A DNA stretch of 64,000 nucleotides from Streptomyces sp. 2114.4 (GCF_900187385.1 NZ_FYEY01000001.1:2914001-2978000), one strand, 5' to 3'; positions 25,067-34,858 are shown, counted from the first letter of the stretch. A program made the numbers and translations. Notes: generated from the letters alone by a model not told the origin.

Positions 25067-26284
25067 CTACGCCCCGCCCCCGAGGCCACTCAATACCGTG
25101 CGGGCCCGTTTCTCCGCCCCGGATCCGACCATGACATCCGGGGCGAGGCCGTCGCCGTCGACATTGCGGCCGGACGGCGTGCGGTAGTGGCCGACGGTCA
25201 GCTCGGCGACCGAACCGTCCGCCAGGGTGCTGGGCATCTGCACCGAGCCCTTGCCGAAGGTCCTCGAACCCACCACGAGCGCCCGCCCCCGGTCCTGGAG
25301 CGCGCCGGACAGCAGCTCGGCGGCGCTCATCGTGCCGCCGTCGACCAGGACGACCAGGGGGATACGGGTATTGCCGCCGCGCCGGGCGTACAGCGCGCGC
25401 TGGCTGCCGCGGACGTCGTACGTCGCGACCAGACCGCCGTCGAGGAAGGCGGAGGCGGTGGCCACCGCCTCGGTGACCAGGCCGCCGGTGTTGCCGCGCA
25501 GATCGAGCAGCATGCCGCCCTGGGGTGAGGCGCGGCGCACCGCCCGGCGGACCACCGCGCCGGTGCCCTTGCCGAACGCCGAGATCTTGACGCGGGTCGG
25601 GCCGTGCGCACCGGCGGGACGGTCGATGACGACGTTGTGGGATCTGAGCCGGGTGCGGTGCAAGGTGGCCGACCAGCGGCGGGTGCCGCGCTGCAGGTCC
25701 AGCGTCACGGGGGTGCCGGCAGCGGCGGCGGGCTGACGGGAGCCGCCGGTGGCGACGCCCCGCAGGCGGGCGACGACCTCGGTGACCGGTGCGCCCCGGG
25801 ACGGGCGGCCGTCGACGGCGCGCAGCCGGTCGCCCACCGCGATACCGGCACGCGCGGCGGGTCCGCCGGGCTGGACCCGGGACACCTCGATCCGGCCGTG
25901 GGACGCCTGGCGCACCCAGAGCCCGACGCCGACGTAGCCGCCGTCCAACTGCGCCTGGAAATCCTTGAACTCGCCCGCGCTGTAGATCGTCGACCAGCGG
26001 TCGCCGCTGCGGCTGACCACGTCCGCGGCGGCCTGCGCACCGGACTTGCCGTCCTCGACGGCCTCGGAAGCGGCCCGCTCGACGGCCGCGCGGTCCGCGG
26101 TGGCGGCCTCGGGGACCCGTCCGCCGGACGCCGCGCCGGCCGGTGCGGGACGCTCCGCGCCCCGGCCATCCTCGCTCCAGGTGCCGGTCGCCGCGCCGGT
26201 GGCGAGCACGCCGGCGAGGAACAACGTCAGGGCCGCCCCGCGGCGAATGCGGCGGGGCCGGTCGTACGAACACGGGCCCGGCAT
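25067..26284 (-). CDS. S41 C-terminal processing protease (CtpA-like)
   Basis: A 405-residue exported serine protease. An N-terminal membrane segment or uncleaved signal (RRGAALTLFLAGVLATGAAT) is followed by a short helical region. A PDZ domain comes next (VGVGLWVRQASHGRIEVSRV, then AGIAVGDRLRAVDG). The S41 core has the catalytic Ser in DGGTMSAAELLSGAL and the Lys in RTFGKGSVQMPSTL. It cleaves C-terminal tails of exported proteins; the target is unknown. The ATG at 26284 gives a short basic N-terminus. It lies between ftsX and smpB on the same strand, the usual actinomycete order, and a hairpin separates it from ftsX. Confidence 0.91.
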   Translation of the reverse strand: MPGPCSYDRPRRIRRGAALTLFLAGVLATGAATGTWSEDGRGAERPAPAGAASGGRVPEAATADRAAVERAASEAVEDGKSGAQAAADVVSRSGDRWSTIYSAGEFKDFQAQLDGGYVGVGLWVRQASHGRIEVSRVQPGGPAARAGIAVGDRLRAVDGRPSRGAPVTEVVARLRGVATGGSRQPAAAAGTPVTLDLQRGTRRWSATLHRTRLRSHNVVIDRPAGAHGPTRVKISAFGKGTGAVVRRAVRRASPQGGMLLDLRGNTGGLVTEAVATASAFLDGGLVATYDVRGSQRALYARRGGNTRIPLVVLVDGGTMSAAELLSGALQDRGRALVVGSRTFGKGSVQMPSTLADGSVAELTVGHYRTPSGRNVDGDGLAPDVMVGSGAEKRARTVLSGLGGGA

Positions 26285-26302
26285 GCCGGTGAGTCTAGGG
26301 GA

Positions 26303-26340
26303 CGAAAAGGCGCCGTACGGCAAGTTGACCGTACGGCGCC
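26303..26340 (-). terminator. ftsEX terminator
   Basis: Perfect 12-base arms GGCGCCGTACGG (26309-26320) and CCGTACGGCGCC (26329-26340), followed on the minus strand by CTTTTCG. Confidence 0.8.
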
Positions 26341-26352
26341 CCTTGGCAAAGC

Positions 26353-27267
26353 TCACACCTTGAGGTACTTGCGCAACGCGAAGAACGCGGCGAGCGCGGG
26401 CATCAGCAGCCCGATCAGGAGGACCAGCGGGAGGACCGCCGCCACCGAGTCCCAGCCGATGAAGTTGACCACCTGGATCTTCTTCGCCAGCCAGTTGTTG
26501 ATGAGGGCGTACTTGCCGCCGACCAGCAGCACACAGGCGAAGGCCGCGCCCAGCAGCCCCGCAATGGCGGCCTCCAGGATGAACGGCATCTGGATGTAGA
26601 AGCTGGACGCTCCCACCAGCCGCATGATCCCGGTCTCCCTGCGCCTGCTGAACGCCGACACCCGGACGGTGTTGACGATCAGCATCAGCGCAACGACGAG
26701 CATCAGCGCCATCACGACTATCGCGGCGATGTTCATGCCGTTGAGGAGGTTGAACAGCGGCTCGACGGTGTCCCGTTGATCCTGCACTTCCTGGACACCG
26801 GGCCGCTCGGAGAACGCCGACTTGATGACGGCGTACTTCGTCGGGTCCTTGAGCTTGACGCGGAAGGACTCGGGCAGCTGGTCCGGCGTCACCACTCCGG
26901 CCACCGGCGTATCGCCGAACTGCTCCTTGTAGTGCTTGTAGGCCTGGTCGCTGGACTCGTACACCACCGGCTTCTGCACGATCGGCAGCCGGTCGAGCTC
27001 GGCCTTGATGTCGTTCTTCTGCTGCTGGGTGGCCGCGCCCTTGGCGCAGTTGGTGCCGGTGTCGGCATCGTTCTTGTTGCAGAAGAAGATGGAGACGTTG
27101 ACCTTGTCGTACCAGTAGCCCTTCATCGTGCTGACCTGGTCGCGCATCAGCAGCGAGGCGCCGAACAGGCCCAGCGAGAGGGCTACGGAGACGATGACGG
27201 CGAAGGTCATCGTGAGGTTTCGGCGGAGACCGACGCCGATCTCCGACAGGACGAACTGGGCGCGCAT
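26353..27267 (-). CDS. ftsX: Cell division ABC permease FtsX
   Basis: A 304-residue FtsX. It has an N-terminal membrane segment (FAVIVSVALSLGLFGASLLM), then an extracytoplasmic loop of about 130 residues with a cysteine pair (Cys48 and Cys58 area, FFCNKNDADTGTNCAKG). Three further C-terminal membrane segments surround SAFSRRRETGIMRLVGASS. With FtsE it activates peptidoglycan hydrolases at the division site. The gene is 32 bp downstream of ftsE in the same operon. Confidence 0.95.
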   Translation of the reverse strand: MRAQFVLSEIGVGLRRNLTMTFAVIVSVALSLGLFGASLLMRDQVSTMKGYWYDKVNVSIFFCNKNDADTGTNCAKGAATQQQKNDIKAELDRLPIVQKPVVYESSDQAYKHYKEQFGDTPVAGVVTPDQLPESFRVKLKDPTKYAVIKSAFSERPGVQEVQDQRDTVEPLFNLLNGMNIAAIVVMALMLVVALMLIVNTVRVSAFSRRRETGIMRLVGASSFYIQMPFILEAAIAGLLGAAFACVLLVGGKYALINNWLAKKIQVVNFIGWDSVAAVLPLVLLIGLLMPALAAFFALRKYLKV

Positions 27268-27299
27268 GGCGTCCTTTCAGTACTGGGGGCCGTACACGC

Positions 27300-27989
27300 T
27301 TAGTGCTGGTAGCCGTACACGCCGCGCGACTGGTCGCGTACGAGCCGGCCCTTCTCGAGTTCCATGACCCGCTTGCGCATCTGGTCGACGATCTGCTGGT
27401 CGTGGGTGGCCATGACCACCGTCGTACCGGTCCGGTTGATCCGGTCCAGCAGCTTCATGATGCCGACCGAGGTCTGCGGGTCGAGGTTGCCGGTGGGCTC
27501 GTCCGCGATGAGCAGCATCGGGCGGTTGACGAAGGCCCGTGCGATGGCGACGCGCTGCTGCTCACCGCCGGAGAGCTCACCCGGCATACGGTCCTCTTTG
27601 CCGCCGAGTCCGACGAGTTCGAGGACCTCGGGAACCGTCTTGCGGATCTGGCCGCGCGGCTTGCCGATCACCTCGAGGGCAAAGGCGACATTCTCCCCCA
27701 CGGTCTTGTTGGGGAGCAGCCGGAAGTCCTGGAAGACCGTGCCCACCTGGCGCCGCATCTGCGGGACCTTCCAGTTGGAGAGCTTCCCGAGGTCCTTGCC
27801 GAGGACGTGCACATGGCCGTGACTGGCGCGCTCCTCGCGCAGCAGCAGCCTCAGGAAGGTGGACTTACCGGAGCCCGAGGAGCCCACCAGGAAGACGAAC
27901 TCGCCGCGCTCGATCTCGAGGGAGACATCCCTGAGTGCAGGGCGGTTCTGCTTCGGGTAAGTCTTGGAGACGTTGTCGAATCGGATCAC
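27300..27989 (-). CDS. ftsE: Cell division ATPase FtsE
   Basis: A 229-residue ABC ATPase that powers FtsX. Walker [16 protein letters not shown] is near residue 36. Q-loop [14 protein letters not shown], signature [15 protein letters not shown], Walker [14 protein letters not shown] and switch ATHDQQIV follow. A GTG at 27989 ([15 protein letters not shown]) gives the exact family length. No strong Shine-Dalgarno precedes it, and the upstream in-frame extension is not FtsE-like. Confidence 0.95.
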   Translation of the reverse strand: MIRFDNVSKTYPKQNRPALRDVSLEIERGEFVFLVGSSGSGKSTFLRLLLREERASHGHVHVLGKDLGKLSNWKVPQMRRQVGTVFQDFRLLPNKTVGENVAFALEVIGKPRGQIRKTVPEVLELVGLGGKEDRMPGELSGGEQQRVAIARAFVNRPMLLIADEPTGNLDPQTSVGIMKLLDRINRTGTTVVMATHDQQIVDQMRKRVMELEKGRLVRDQSRGVYGYQH

Positions 27990-28238
27990 TGATGCACCAC
28001 GGTCGACCTGAATAGGGGCACGGTTGCCGAGTTGCGGCTCCCGTCGGTGTGCGTGACCATACGCGAACCTCGCAGGGCGGCCCAGTCGGCGTAGGCGGTT
28101 GGTGCGGTTATTCACGGCACCTACGGGACAAAAGGCGCACAATTTCGCGGGGCGCGCCGTTTGCGCCGTGAGCTGGCACAGTGGGAGAGGGAACCAATGC
28201 GCCCCCCGGTGCGTTGGTGCAGTGGAGAAGGAGGTCGC

Positions 28239-28433
28239 ATGACGTACGACCGACTGGTGTGCGCCAATTGCGCGGCCCCTGTGAACGAGGGCCGCTGCCC
28301 CGTGTGCCGGGCCAGCAGAGAACGTCTTCAGCAGCAAGCGGGCGGTATCTTCGCCCAGCTCAGCCCGGCGATGCTGGTGGCGCTGATGATCGTGTTGATA
28401 GCGCTGGGCGTACTGCTCCACCAGGCCGTCTGA
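28239..28433 (+). CDS. Small zinc-ribbon membrane protein
   Basis: A 64-residue protein. A zinc ribbon [20 protein letters not shown] (two CxxC pairs) is followed by a short linker and one C-terminal membrane segment ([20 protein letters not shown]). AGGAGG lies 4 bases before the ATG, so translation is probably efficient. It is divergent from ftsE. Function unknown; the ribbon may bind a nucleic acid or protein partner at the membrane. Confidence 0.82.
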   Translation: MTYDRLVCANCAAPVNEGRCPVCRASRERLQQQAGGIFAQLSPAMLVALMIVLIALGVLLHQAV

Positions 28434-28545
28434 CCGCCACCGTCTGACCACCGGACCGCCCGACACCGGACCGCCCGACACCCGTACGAGGCTTTCCGGC
28501 CCACCACCCGTACGAGGTTTTTCCGCGGCCGTCACGCAAACGCCG

Positions 28546-28580
28546 AGGGGCCCGGGACGCATGGTGCGTCCCGGGCCCCT
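28546..28580. terminator. Bidirectional terminator between zinc-ribbon and LAETG genes
   Basis: Perfect 16-base arms (28546-28561 and 28565-28580) with a 3-base loop, between convergent genes. Confidence 0.8.
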
Positions 28581-28600
28581 CCAGCTGTACCGCGCCGGCG

Positions 28601-29467
28601 TCAGGCCGCCGCGGCGCCGCCGCCGTTCTTGTTGATCAGGCGGGGCAGCACACGGAAGCCCACACCGCCCGCGATCATCGTCGCGGCGCCGATCAGCAGG
28701 AAGGTGGTGCCGGAGGAACCGGTCTCCGCCAGCTCACCGCCCTTGGCCTGCTGCTTTGCCTGGCCGGGCGTGTCAGCGATCTGCTCCTTGCCCTGGCCGG
28801 GCTGCTCGATCGGCTTGGTGCCCTCGTTGTCGGTGCCGGTGCCGGTGCTGGAGTTGCCACCGTCCTGGCCGCCGGTGGTCTCGTCGCCACCGGTCGTGCT
28901 GCCGGACTGACCACCGCTGGTCTCGTCGCCACCGGTCGTGCTGCCGGACTGGCCACCGGTGGTCTCGTCGCCGCCGGTCGTGCTGCCGGACTGACCACCG
29001 GTCGTGGGACCGCCGGTCGTGCTGCCGGTCTGGCCGCCGGTGGTCTCATCGCCGCCGGTCGTGCTGCCGGACTGACCACCGGTCGTGGGACCGCCGGTCG
29101 TGCTGCCGGACTGCCCGCCGGTGGTCTCATCGCCGCCGGTCGTGCTGCCGGACTGACCACCGGTGCTGTCTTCGCCACCGATGCCGCCGGTGCTGTCTTC
29201 ACCGCCGATCTCGCCGCCGCCGGCGGTGCCACCGATCTCGCCGCCGGTGGTGTCGTCGCCACCGGTCGTACCGCCGGTGCTGTCGTCACCGCCGCTGCCG
29301 CCGCCGAGGACTCCGCCGAAAAGCCCACCGATCAAGCTGCCGCTCTGGCCGCCGGTCTCACCCGGGCTGGCCGCGGATGCAGCTCCGGCCGCGGTGAGCG
29401 ACGCACCGGCCGCAATCACTGCGCCGGCCGCAATGCGCGCTACGCGCAGCCGCGTCTTCTTCGTCAT
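28601..29467 (-). CDS. Repeat-rich sortase-anchored wall protein (LAETG)
   Basis: A 288-residue surface protein. It has a signal peptide (residues 1 to about 33, ending AGAASAAS) and a low-complexity Gly/Thr/Ser region of TGG-rich repeats. Seven GSTTGG units alternate with DETTGGQ or PTTGGQ. The LAETG sorting motif is at 246-250, followed by a membrane segment ([16 protein letters not shown]) and a basic tail (RLINKN). LAxTG is recognised by class E sortases in Streptomyces. The repeat body has no aromatic or cysteine residues, so it is probably a disordered stalk. No chaplin domain or other head is present, which is odd for an anchored protein. Confidence 0.85.
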   Translation of the reverse strand: MTKKTRLRVARIAAGAVIAAGASLTAAGAASAASPGETGGQSGSLIGGLFGGVLGGGSGGDDSTGGTTGGDDTTGGEIGGTAGGGEIGGEDSTGGIGGEDSTGGQSGSTTGGDETTGGQSGSTTGGPTTGGQSGSTTGGDETTGGQTGSTTGGPTTGGQSGSTTGGDETTGGQSGSTTGGDETSGGQSGSTTGGDETTGGQDGGNSSTGTGTDNEGTKPIEQPGQGKEQIADTPGQAKQQAKGGELAETGSSGTTFLLIGAATMIAGGVGFRVLPRLINKNGGGAAAA

Positions 29468-29790
29468 GTACTGCTACCCCCAGTAGCTGAACTCGTCATG
29501 GGTGCACCGCTGTACGGGGCGACGAGCCGATGTCGGGGTGCACGAGCCTCGGCTCCGCACTACGGGCGGGCCGCTCAATTCCCCGTTCTTACACGCGCCC
29601 CAGACATACGCATGCCGCGCTCAGCCTTCCCAGTTCGGCCATCATCGTCAAGGCCGAATAAAGTCCCGATGCCCGAATTGACAAGCAGTGGGCGGTACAT
29701 GGACATACGACTGTGACCAAACCGCCACAGCAAAAACAACTGCCTCCCGGAAGGAAGCAGTTGTTTCGCTTTCGGACAGGCCGTGGCGCG
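29468..29790. other. Intergenic region between prfB and the LAETG gene
   Basis: Contains the prfB terminator (29730-29766) and by position the promoter of the LAETG gene. On the minus strand, TTGTCA (near 29680) and TTATTC-like hexamers about 17 bp apart are the best promoter guess. No ORF here is convincing. Confidence 0.4.
29730..29766 (-). terminator. prfB terminator
   Basis: Perfect 10-base arms AAACAACTGC and GCAGTTGTTT (29734-29743, 29757-29766), followed on the minus strand by TTTTTG. Unusually AT-rich for this genome and a textbook intrinsic terminator. Confidence 0.85.
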
Positions 29791-30897
29791 TTACTTCTCC
29801 TGCTGCTTGCGCCAGCGGATGCCGGCCTCCAGGAAGCCGTCGATGTCGCCGTCCAGTACCGCGCTGGGGTTGCCGACCTCGAATTCGGTCCGCAGGTCCT
29901 TGACCATCTGGTACGGGTGCAGGACGTAGGAACGCATCTGGTTGCCCCAGGAGTTGCCGCCGTCGCCCTTGAGCGCGTCCATCTTGGCCTGCTCCTCCTG
30001 GCGGCGGCGCTCGAGGAGCTTGGCCTGGAGGACGTTCATCGCGGTCGCCTTGTTCTGGATCTGCGAGCGCTCGTTCTGGCAGGAGACCACGATGCCGGTG
30101 GGGATGTGCGTCAGCCGGACCGCGGAGTCGGTGGTGTTGACGCCCTGGCCGCCGGGGCCGGAGGAGCGGTAGACGTCCACCCGCAGCTCGGACTCGTCGA
30201 TCTCGATGTGGTCGGTCTGCTCCACGACGGGCAGCACCTCGACGCCGGCGAACGACGTCTGGCGGCGGCCCTGGTTGTCGAACGGCGAGATGCGCACCAG
30301 GCGGTGCGTGCCCTGCTCGACGGAGAGCGTGCCGTAGGCGTACGGGACCTGGACGGCGAAGGTGGTCGACTTGATGCCGGCCTCTTCCGCGTACGAGGTC
30401 TCGTAGAGCTCGGTCTTGTAGCCGTGCCGCTCGGCCCAGCGCAGATACATGCGCTGCAGCTTCTCGGCGAAGTCGGCGGCGTCCACGCCACCGGCCTCGG
30501 CACGGATGTTGACGACCGCCTCACGGGAGTCGTACTCGCCGGACAGGAGGGTACGGACCTCCAGCTCGTCGACCGCCTTGCGGACGGCGGTCAGCTCGGC
30601 CTCGGCCTCGGCCCGCGCGTCCTCGTCGCCCTCGGCCTCGGCGAGCTCGAAGAGCACCTCGACGTCGTCGACCCGGCCGCGCAGATCCTCGGCCTTGCGC
30701 AGCTGGCCCTGGAGGTAGGACAGCCGACTGGTGATCTTCTGTGCGTTCTCCGGGTCGTCCCACAGGGACGGCGCCGCGGCCTGCTCCTCGAGCACGGCGA
30801 CATCGGCCCTCATCTTGTCGAGGTCCAGGACGGCCTCGATCGACCCCATGGTCGAGGAGAGGGACTTCAGCTCTTCGGATACATCGACGACTGCCAC
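29791..30897 (-). CDS. prfB: Peptide chain release factor 2
   Basis: A 368-residue RF2 that reads UGA and UAA stops. The stop-recognition motif is seen in [18 protein letters not shown], and the catalytic GGQ in [20 protein letters not shown]. The open frame from the GTG at 30897 is unbroken, so it has no programmed frameshift of the kind seen in E. coli prfB. It lies downstream of two Ser/Thr kinase genes on the same strand, separated by a palindrome. Confidence 0.96.
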   Translation of the reverse strand: MAVVDVSEELKSLSSTMGSIEAVLDLDKMRADVAVLEEQAAAPSLWDDPENAQKITSRLSYLQGQLRKAEDLRGRVDDVEVLFELAEAEGDEDARAEAEAELTAVRKAVDELEVRTLLSGEYDSREAVVNIRAEAGGVDAADFAEKLQRMYLRWAERHGYKTELYETSYAEEAGIKSTTFAVQVPYAYGTLSVEQGTHRLVRISPFDNQGRRQTSFAGVEVLPVVEQTDHIEIDESELRVDVYRSSGPGGQGVNTTDSAVRLTHIPTGIVVSCQNERSQIQNKATAMNVLQAKLLERRRQEEQAKMDALKGDGGNSWGNQMRSYVLHPYQMVKDLRTEFEVGNPSAVLDGDIDGFLEAGIRWRKQQEK

Positions 30898-30938
30898 GCA
30901 CCCAGCCTAACGGCTGCCGCCGTCAGCGTGACCCGGCC

Positions 30939-30959
30939 CCGGCAGGTCGGACCTGCCGG
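30939..30959 (-). terminator. Palindrome between the kinase gene and prfB
   Basis: Perfect CCGGCAGGTC-N-GACCTGCCGG, about 106 bp after the kinase stop and 42 bp before prfB. It could be a terminator or a prfB operator. Confidence 0.45.
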
Positions 30960-31065
30960 AAACCGCGGGCGGCAGATCCCCCGCAGGCCGGGCGCGGCCC
31001 CGCGCACCGGCCCAGGCCGGGGCCGGGCGGTCCTTCCCGGGCCCGTCGGCGGCGCTGCGGGGCCC

Positions 31066-32373
31066 CTACGGGGTGCCGGGGTCCGGCTGCTGGACGCCCG
31101 GTGTGGCGTCCCCCGCCGTGTCGTCGCCCGAGGCCAGCCAGCCGCCCAGACCGGCCGCCACGACCACCGCGGCGGCGGCCGCACCGAGCTTGATCCGGCG
31201 GCGGCGCACCGCGTCCGGCGACGAGCGGTGCCGGGCCGAGCCCGCCCGGCGTTCCCCGGCGGCACGCGGGGCACGGGCGGTGCCGTGGGCGCCGCCCGCC
31301 AGCTCGTCCGGCCCGGGGACCCGCATGCTGGTGTGCGTCTCCCGGTTGGAGTCGGGGACCGCGCCCTGGACCAGCGGGACGGCGCCGCGCGGCGGGGTGG
31401 CCTCCCCCGGGTGCGGGGACGGGTGGAACGGCTCCTCACGGGAGGCGGCGGGGCTCTCCTGTTCCTCCTCCGGCTGCTCCTCCTCCGGCTCGTCGATGTC
31501 CAGCGGCGGGATACCAGCCAGGCCGGGCAGCAGCTCGCGCAGCCGGGCGGCGAGCTCGGGGGCGCGCAGGCGGGAGGCCGGCGCCTTGGCCAGGCACTGC
31601 AGCAGCAGCTGCCACAGCTCGTCCGGGATGCCGGGCAGCGGCGCCACGCTCTCGGTCACATGGCGGCGCAGCACCGCCCCGGGGTGCCCGCCGCCGAACG
31701 GCGTGAACCCGGCCAGCAGCTCGTACAGGACGGTCGCCAGCGCATAGACGTCCACGGAGGCGCGCGGCGGGAGGCCTTCGATGATCTCCGGGGCGAGGTA
31801 GTCGGGGGTGCCGATGACCTTGGCCGAGCGGAGCGATCCTGAGCTCCCCCCTGCCGGGGGCTGGAGGGTCCGGCGCGGCGAGTCGACGAGCCGGGCGATG
31901 CCGAAGTCGGTGAGCAGGGCGGGGTGTGCACCGCCGGGGCCCAGCTGCCCCTGCATGTCCAGCAGCACGTTCTCGGGCTTCACGTCGCGGTGCACGATCC
32001 GGGCGGCGTGCGCCGCGGCGAGCCCGTCGGCGACATCGGCGGCGATCGCGACGGCGGCCTCCGGGGCCAGCCGGCGTTCGCGCTCCAGACGGGTGCGCAG
32101 ATCGGTGCCCCGGACGAGGTCCATGACCAGCGCGAGGTCGTTGCCGTCGACGACGAGGTCACGGACGCCGACGACATGCGGGTCCTCCAGGCTCAGCAGC
32201 GCCGCCCGCTCCTGCACGAAACGGCCGACGAGTTCCTGGTCGGAGGCGAGATCCTCACGCAACAGCTTGATGGCCACGGCCCCTTCGGGACCCTCGCCCA
32301 GCCATACCGTGCCGGCACTGCCGCGCCCCAGGATCTGGTGGGCGGTGTACCGGCTGCCGATCTTCCGTGCCAA
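31066..32373 (-). CDS. pkaB: Ser/Thr protein kinase (PkaB-like) with in-frame activation-loop insert
   Basis: A 435-residue membrane kinase. The glycine loop GRGSAGTVWLGEG, VAIKLL lysine, catalytic HRDVKPENVLLD, DFGIARLVDSP and GTPDYLAPEIIEG span residues 8 to about 265. A Glu/Pro-rich juxtamembrane region and a segment (RRRIKLGAAAAAVVVAAGLG) near the C-terminus follow, with a short outer tail and no sensor domain. A TTG at 32373, with GGAG 5 bases upstream, gives the natural start. About 15 extra residues (LQPPAGGSSGSLRS) sit between DFG and APE, from a near-palindromic stretch at 31842-31862. The symbol follows the S. coelicolor pkaB position and size. Confidence 0.86.
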   Translation of the reverse strand: MARKIGSRYTAHQILGRGSAGTVWLGEGPEGAVAIKLLREDLASDQELVGRFVQERAALLSLEDPHVVGVRDLVVDGNDLALVMDLVRGTDLRTRLERERRLAPEAAVAIAADVADGLAAAHAARIVHRDVKPENVLLDMQGQLGPGGAHPALLTDFGIARLVDSPRRTLQPPAGGSSGSLRSAKVIGTPDYLAPEIIEGLPPRASVDVYALATVLYELLAGFTPFGGGHPGAVLRRHVTESVAPLPGIPDELWQLLLQCLAKAPASRLRAPELAARLRELLPGLAGIPPLDIDEPEEEQPEEEQESPAASREEPFHPSPHPGEATPPRGAVPLVQGAVPDSNRETHTSMRVPGPDELAGGAHGTARAPRAAGERRAGSARHRSSPDAVRRRRIKLGAAAAAVVVAAGLGGWLASGDDTAGDATPGVQQPDPGTP

Positions 32374-32584
32374 GACTGCTCCGACGTGTCGGGCCCCCGA
32401 GCGTCCTGCGGGGGCTGAGGTTGGCGTCAAAGCTACGCGGGTGCCAGGGGGTTCCGTGCCCCGGAACGTGGCAACCTTCACTTCTGTGAGCGAAATTGAC
32501 CGTCAGAAGTCGATAAATCCACTGGGTGGGTTCGCGGGCAGGTGGACGAGGCGGTTCATGGGGCGGTTCATGGGGGGCGTGGCG

Positions 32585-32622
32585 CGGGCCCGGTCCGCCT
32601 GCGGAGAGGCGGACCGGGCCCG
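32585..32622 (-). terminator. Terminator of the PkaA-like kinase gene
   Basis: Perfect 16-base arms (32585-32600 and 32607-32622) with a 6-base loop, about 60 bp after the kinase stop. Confidence 0.75.
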
Positions 32623-32681
32623 TTGATGACCGTCCGGAACAAGTCCGGGTGCCCGCGCGGTGAGCCCGCGGGCGGACGGCG

Positions 32682-34343
32682 TCAGCCGCCGAATTTCTGC
32701 ACGAACTGCTGCACGCTGTGGAAGACGTGCCCGACCTGCGAGAAGAAGCCCCGCGTCGTGCCGATCCACTCCTGGAGCGGGGTCAGCTCCCAGACCAGCC
32801 AGGCCGCCACGAACAGCAGGATCAGCGTGAACAGGCAGCCCTTGAGGCAGCCCAGTCCCGGGATCTTCATCGGGTTGGCGCTGCGCTGACGGGGCTCGCG
32901 CCGGGGCCGGGGCTCCGGCTCGGGCCGCCGCTGTGGTTCGTAGCGCTGCGGCGGCGGCTCCTGGCGGCGCTGGGGGGCCTGCGGCTGCTGCTGCGCGTAC
33001 GGCGCCGGAGCGGACTGGCGGTACTGGGGCTGCTGCTGGCGCTGCGGCTGCTGCTGGGGAGCGGCCTGGCGCTGCGGGCGACGGCGCAGCGGGTCCTCGG
33101 CGGGATCCAGATACTGCACCTGGGTCTGTTCGTTGCGGTCGCGCGCGGCCCGCATCTGGGATTCCCAGGGATGGGGGTTGTCGGGGTTCTGCGGCCCGCC
33201 GGCCGGTGCGCCCATGGGCATCGGCGGCATGGCGCGGGTCGGGTCGGCGCCCGGCCCGCCGGGACCGCCGTGGCCCGGGCCGCCCGGACCGCCGGTGGAC
33301 GGGAGCACGCTGGTCGCCGCGGCCGGGTCGTACGAACCGGCACCGGAGGGGAGCACCTGGGTGGGGTCGGCGTCGCCTCCGGCGCCCTGGCTGCCGTCGG
33401 CGCCCGTTCCGGGGACGGTCGCGGGCGCGGGGTCGGGGGCGAGCAGCGCGGCGACGCCGAGCGCGGCCTCGGCCGCGGCCGGGGTGGCGTGCACCCCGAT
33501 ACCGTCCGCCACGGTGCGGAGCGCACGGGCGAGGTTTTCGGCGCTGGGCCGCTCCTCGGGGCGCTTGCGCAGACAGCGCTCGATAACCGTCCACAGCGGC
33601 TCGGGGAGCGTGCTGGGACGGCGCGGCTCCTCGCTGAGGTGGCGGTGCAGCACCTCCAGCGCGGTCGACCCGGCGAACGGCGGACGGCCGGTGACCAGCT
33701 CGTACAGCAGGATGCCGGCGCCGTAGATGTCCACGGCGGAGGTCTGCGGACGGCCCTCGGCGGACTCCGGCGCCACATAGGCCGGGGTGCCGACGAATTC
33801 GTGGGTGCGGGTCAGGCCCGGGGAGTCGGCGAGGCGGGCGATGCCGAAGTCGGTCAGCATCGGGTGCATCTCGCCGCTGCCGTCCGACCCGGCGAGCAGG
33901 ACGTTGGCGGGCTTGAGGTCGCGGTGCACCACACCGTCGGCGTGGCTGGCGGCCAGCGCGTCGGCGATCTGGGCGGTGAGCAGCGCGGCGGCCACCGGGC
34001 TGAAGGGGCCGCTGTCGCGCAGATAGCGGTGCAGGTCGGGGCCGTCGACCAGGTCCATGACCAGGGCGAGCAGATCGCCCTCGACGACGAGGTCGCGGGT
34101 GCGGACGATGTTCGGGTGGGTGAGGCGCAGCAGGACGGAGCGCTCCCGCAGGAAGCGCATCACCACGTCCGGGTCGTGCGCCAGCTCCTCCTTGAGGACC
34201 TTGATCGCGACCGTCTCGCCGGGCTCTCCTGCCACGGCGGCCTCGGCGCCCGCCGTCTCCCGCTGGCGGGCACGCCAGACGGTGCCCGTGGCGCCGCGTC
34301 CCAGCGGCTCCTCGAGCAGGTACTTGCTGCCTACCGGCCGCAC
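32682..34343 (-). CDS. pkaA: Ser/Thr protein kinase (PkaA-like)
   Basis: A 553-residue membrane kinase. The kinase domain is at about residues 7-275 (GRGATGTVWRARQ, VAIKVLKEE, HRDLKPANVLLAG, DFGIARLADSP, GTPAYVAPESAEG). A Pro/Gly-rich linker follows, then a striking Gln/Pro/Arg-rich stretch (about 400-480). A single membrane segment (CLFTLILLFVAAWLVWELTP) near residue 510 and a short outer tail complete the protein. The GTG at 34343 (VRPVGSKYLLEE) has GGGAG 8 bases upstream. Targets are unknown. It is divergent from the FHA-FtsK gene. FHA domains bind phosphothreonine, so a functional link is plausible but not shown. Confidence 0.88.
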   Translation of the reverse strand: MRPVGSKYLLEEPLGRGATGTVWRARQRETAGAEAAVAGEPGETVAIKVLKEELAHDPDVVMRFLRERSVLLRLTHPNIVRTRDLVVEGDLLALVMDLVDGPDLHRYLRDSGPFSPVAAALLTAQIADALAASHADGVVHRDLKPANVLLAGSDGSGEMHPMLTDFGIARLADSPGLTRTHEFVGTPAYVAPESAEGRPQTSAVDIYGAGILLYELVTGRPPFAGSTALEVLHRHLSEEPRRPSTLPEPLWTVIERCLRKRPEERPSAENLARALRTVADGIGVHATPAAAEAALGVAALLAPDPAPATVPGTGADGSQGAGGDADPTQVLPSGAGSYDPAAATSVLPSTGGPGGPGHGGPGGPGADPTRAMPPMPMGAPAGGPQNPDNPHPWESQMRAARDRNEQTQVQYLDPAEDPLRRRPQRQAAPQQQPQRQQQPQYRQSAPAPYAQQQPQAPQRRQEPPPQRYEPQRRPEPEPRPRREPRQRSANPMKIPGLGCLKGCLFTLILLFVAAWLVWELTPLQEWIGTTRGFFSQVGHVFHSVQQFVQKFGG

Positions 34344-34858
34344 GTCATGCGCTCCCTGGTCGTGGTGGTTCCGTTGCCCGGCCCGCCGGGTCAGTTGATC
34401 AACTCCGCTGATCCACTCCGCGCGGCCCGTCCGGCCCACTGTAATGCCGTCGTACAAACTTTTCGGGCCGTCGGCCCGGGATGGGCTTGTGGGAAAGACG
34501 CAGTGGGGGAACGGATGGTTGCCTGCCGCGTGCGGCTGGTACCCGGCACCGCCCGCGGCATTCCGCACACGGCTGTTCCGCACCGTTCCGAGCTGACCAC
34601 GGCGGTCGAAATCCGGCCGGGCACGGCACGCAAGCAGGCACTTTTTCGCCCTTAGAAGACCAATCAAGATCACTGAATGGCGGTCGGCGGGCGTGTTGTC
34701 AGTGGCAGGTGCGAGGATGCACCCAGCACGATGCGGTGGGGGCGCGCGGTCTTTGTCGTGACGTGCACTTGGGACTTGTACGTGCCGACGTGCCCGGGTG
34801 CGGTGGGGGGAGGGAGCCCTCCCCCGGCGGATCCCGGCAGAAGGGACCGTTGACGGCG
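34344..34858. other. Divergent intergenic region between kinase and FHA-ATPase genes
   Basis: 515 bp with local AT-rich patches near 34440-34465 and 34640-34680 that probably hold the two promoters. No hexamer pair is convincing, and no conserved ORF is apparent. Confidence 0.4.

Noticed and set aside
28434..28545. Small ORF or CRISPR-like repeat after the zinc-ribbon gene
   Set aside because: CCGGACCGCCCGACAC occurs twice, but there are no regular spacers and no conserved frame; it is plain short repetition.
29791..30897. Programmed frameshift in prfB
   Set aside because: The reading frame is continuous from the start to the stop, with no internal UGA shift site.
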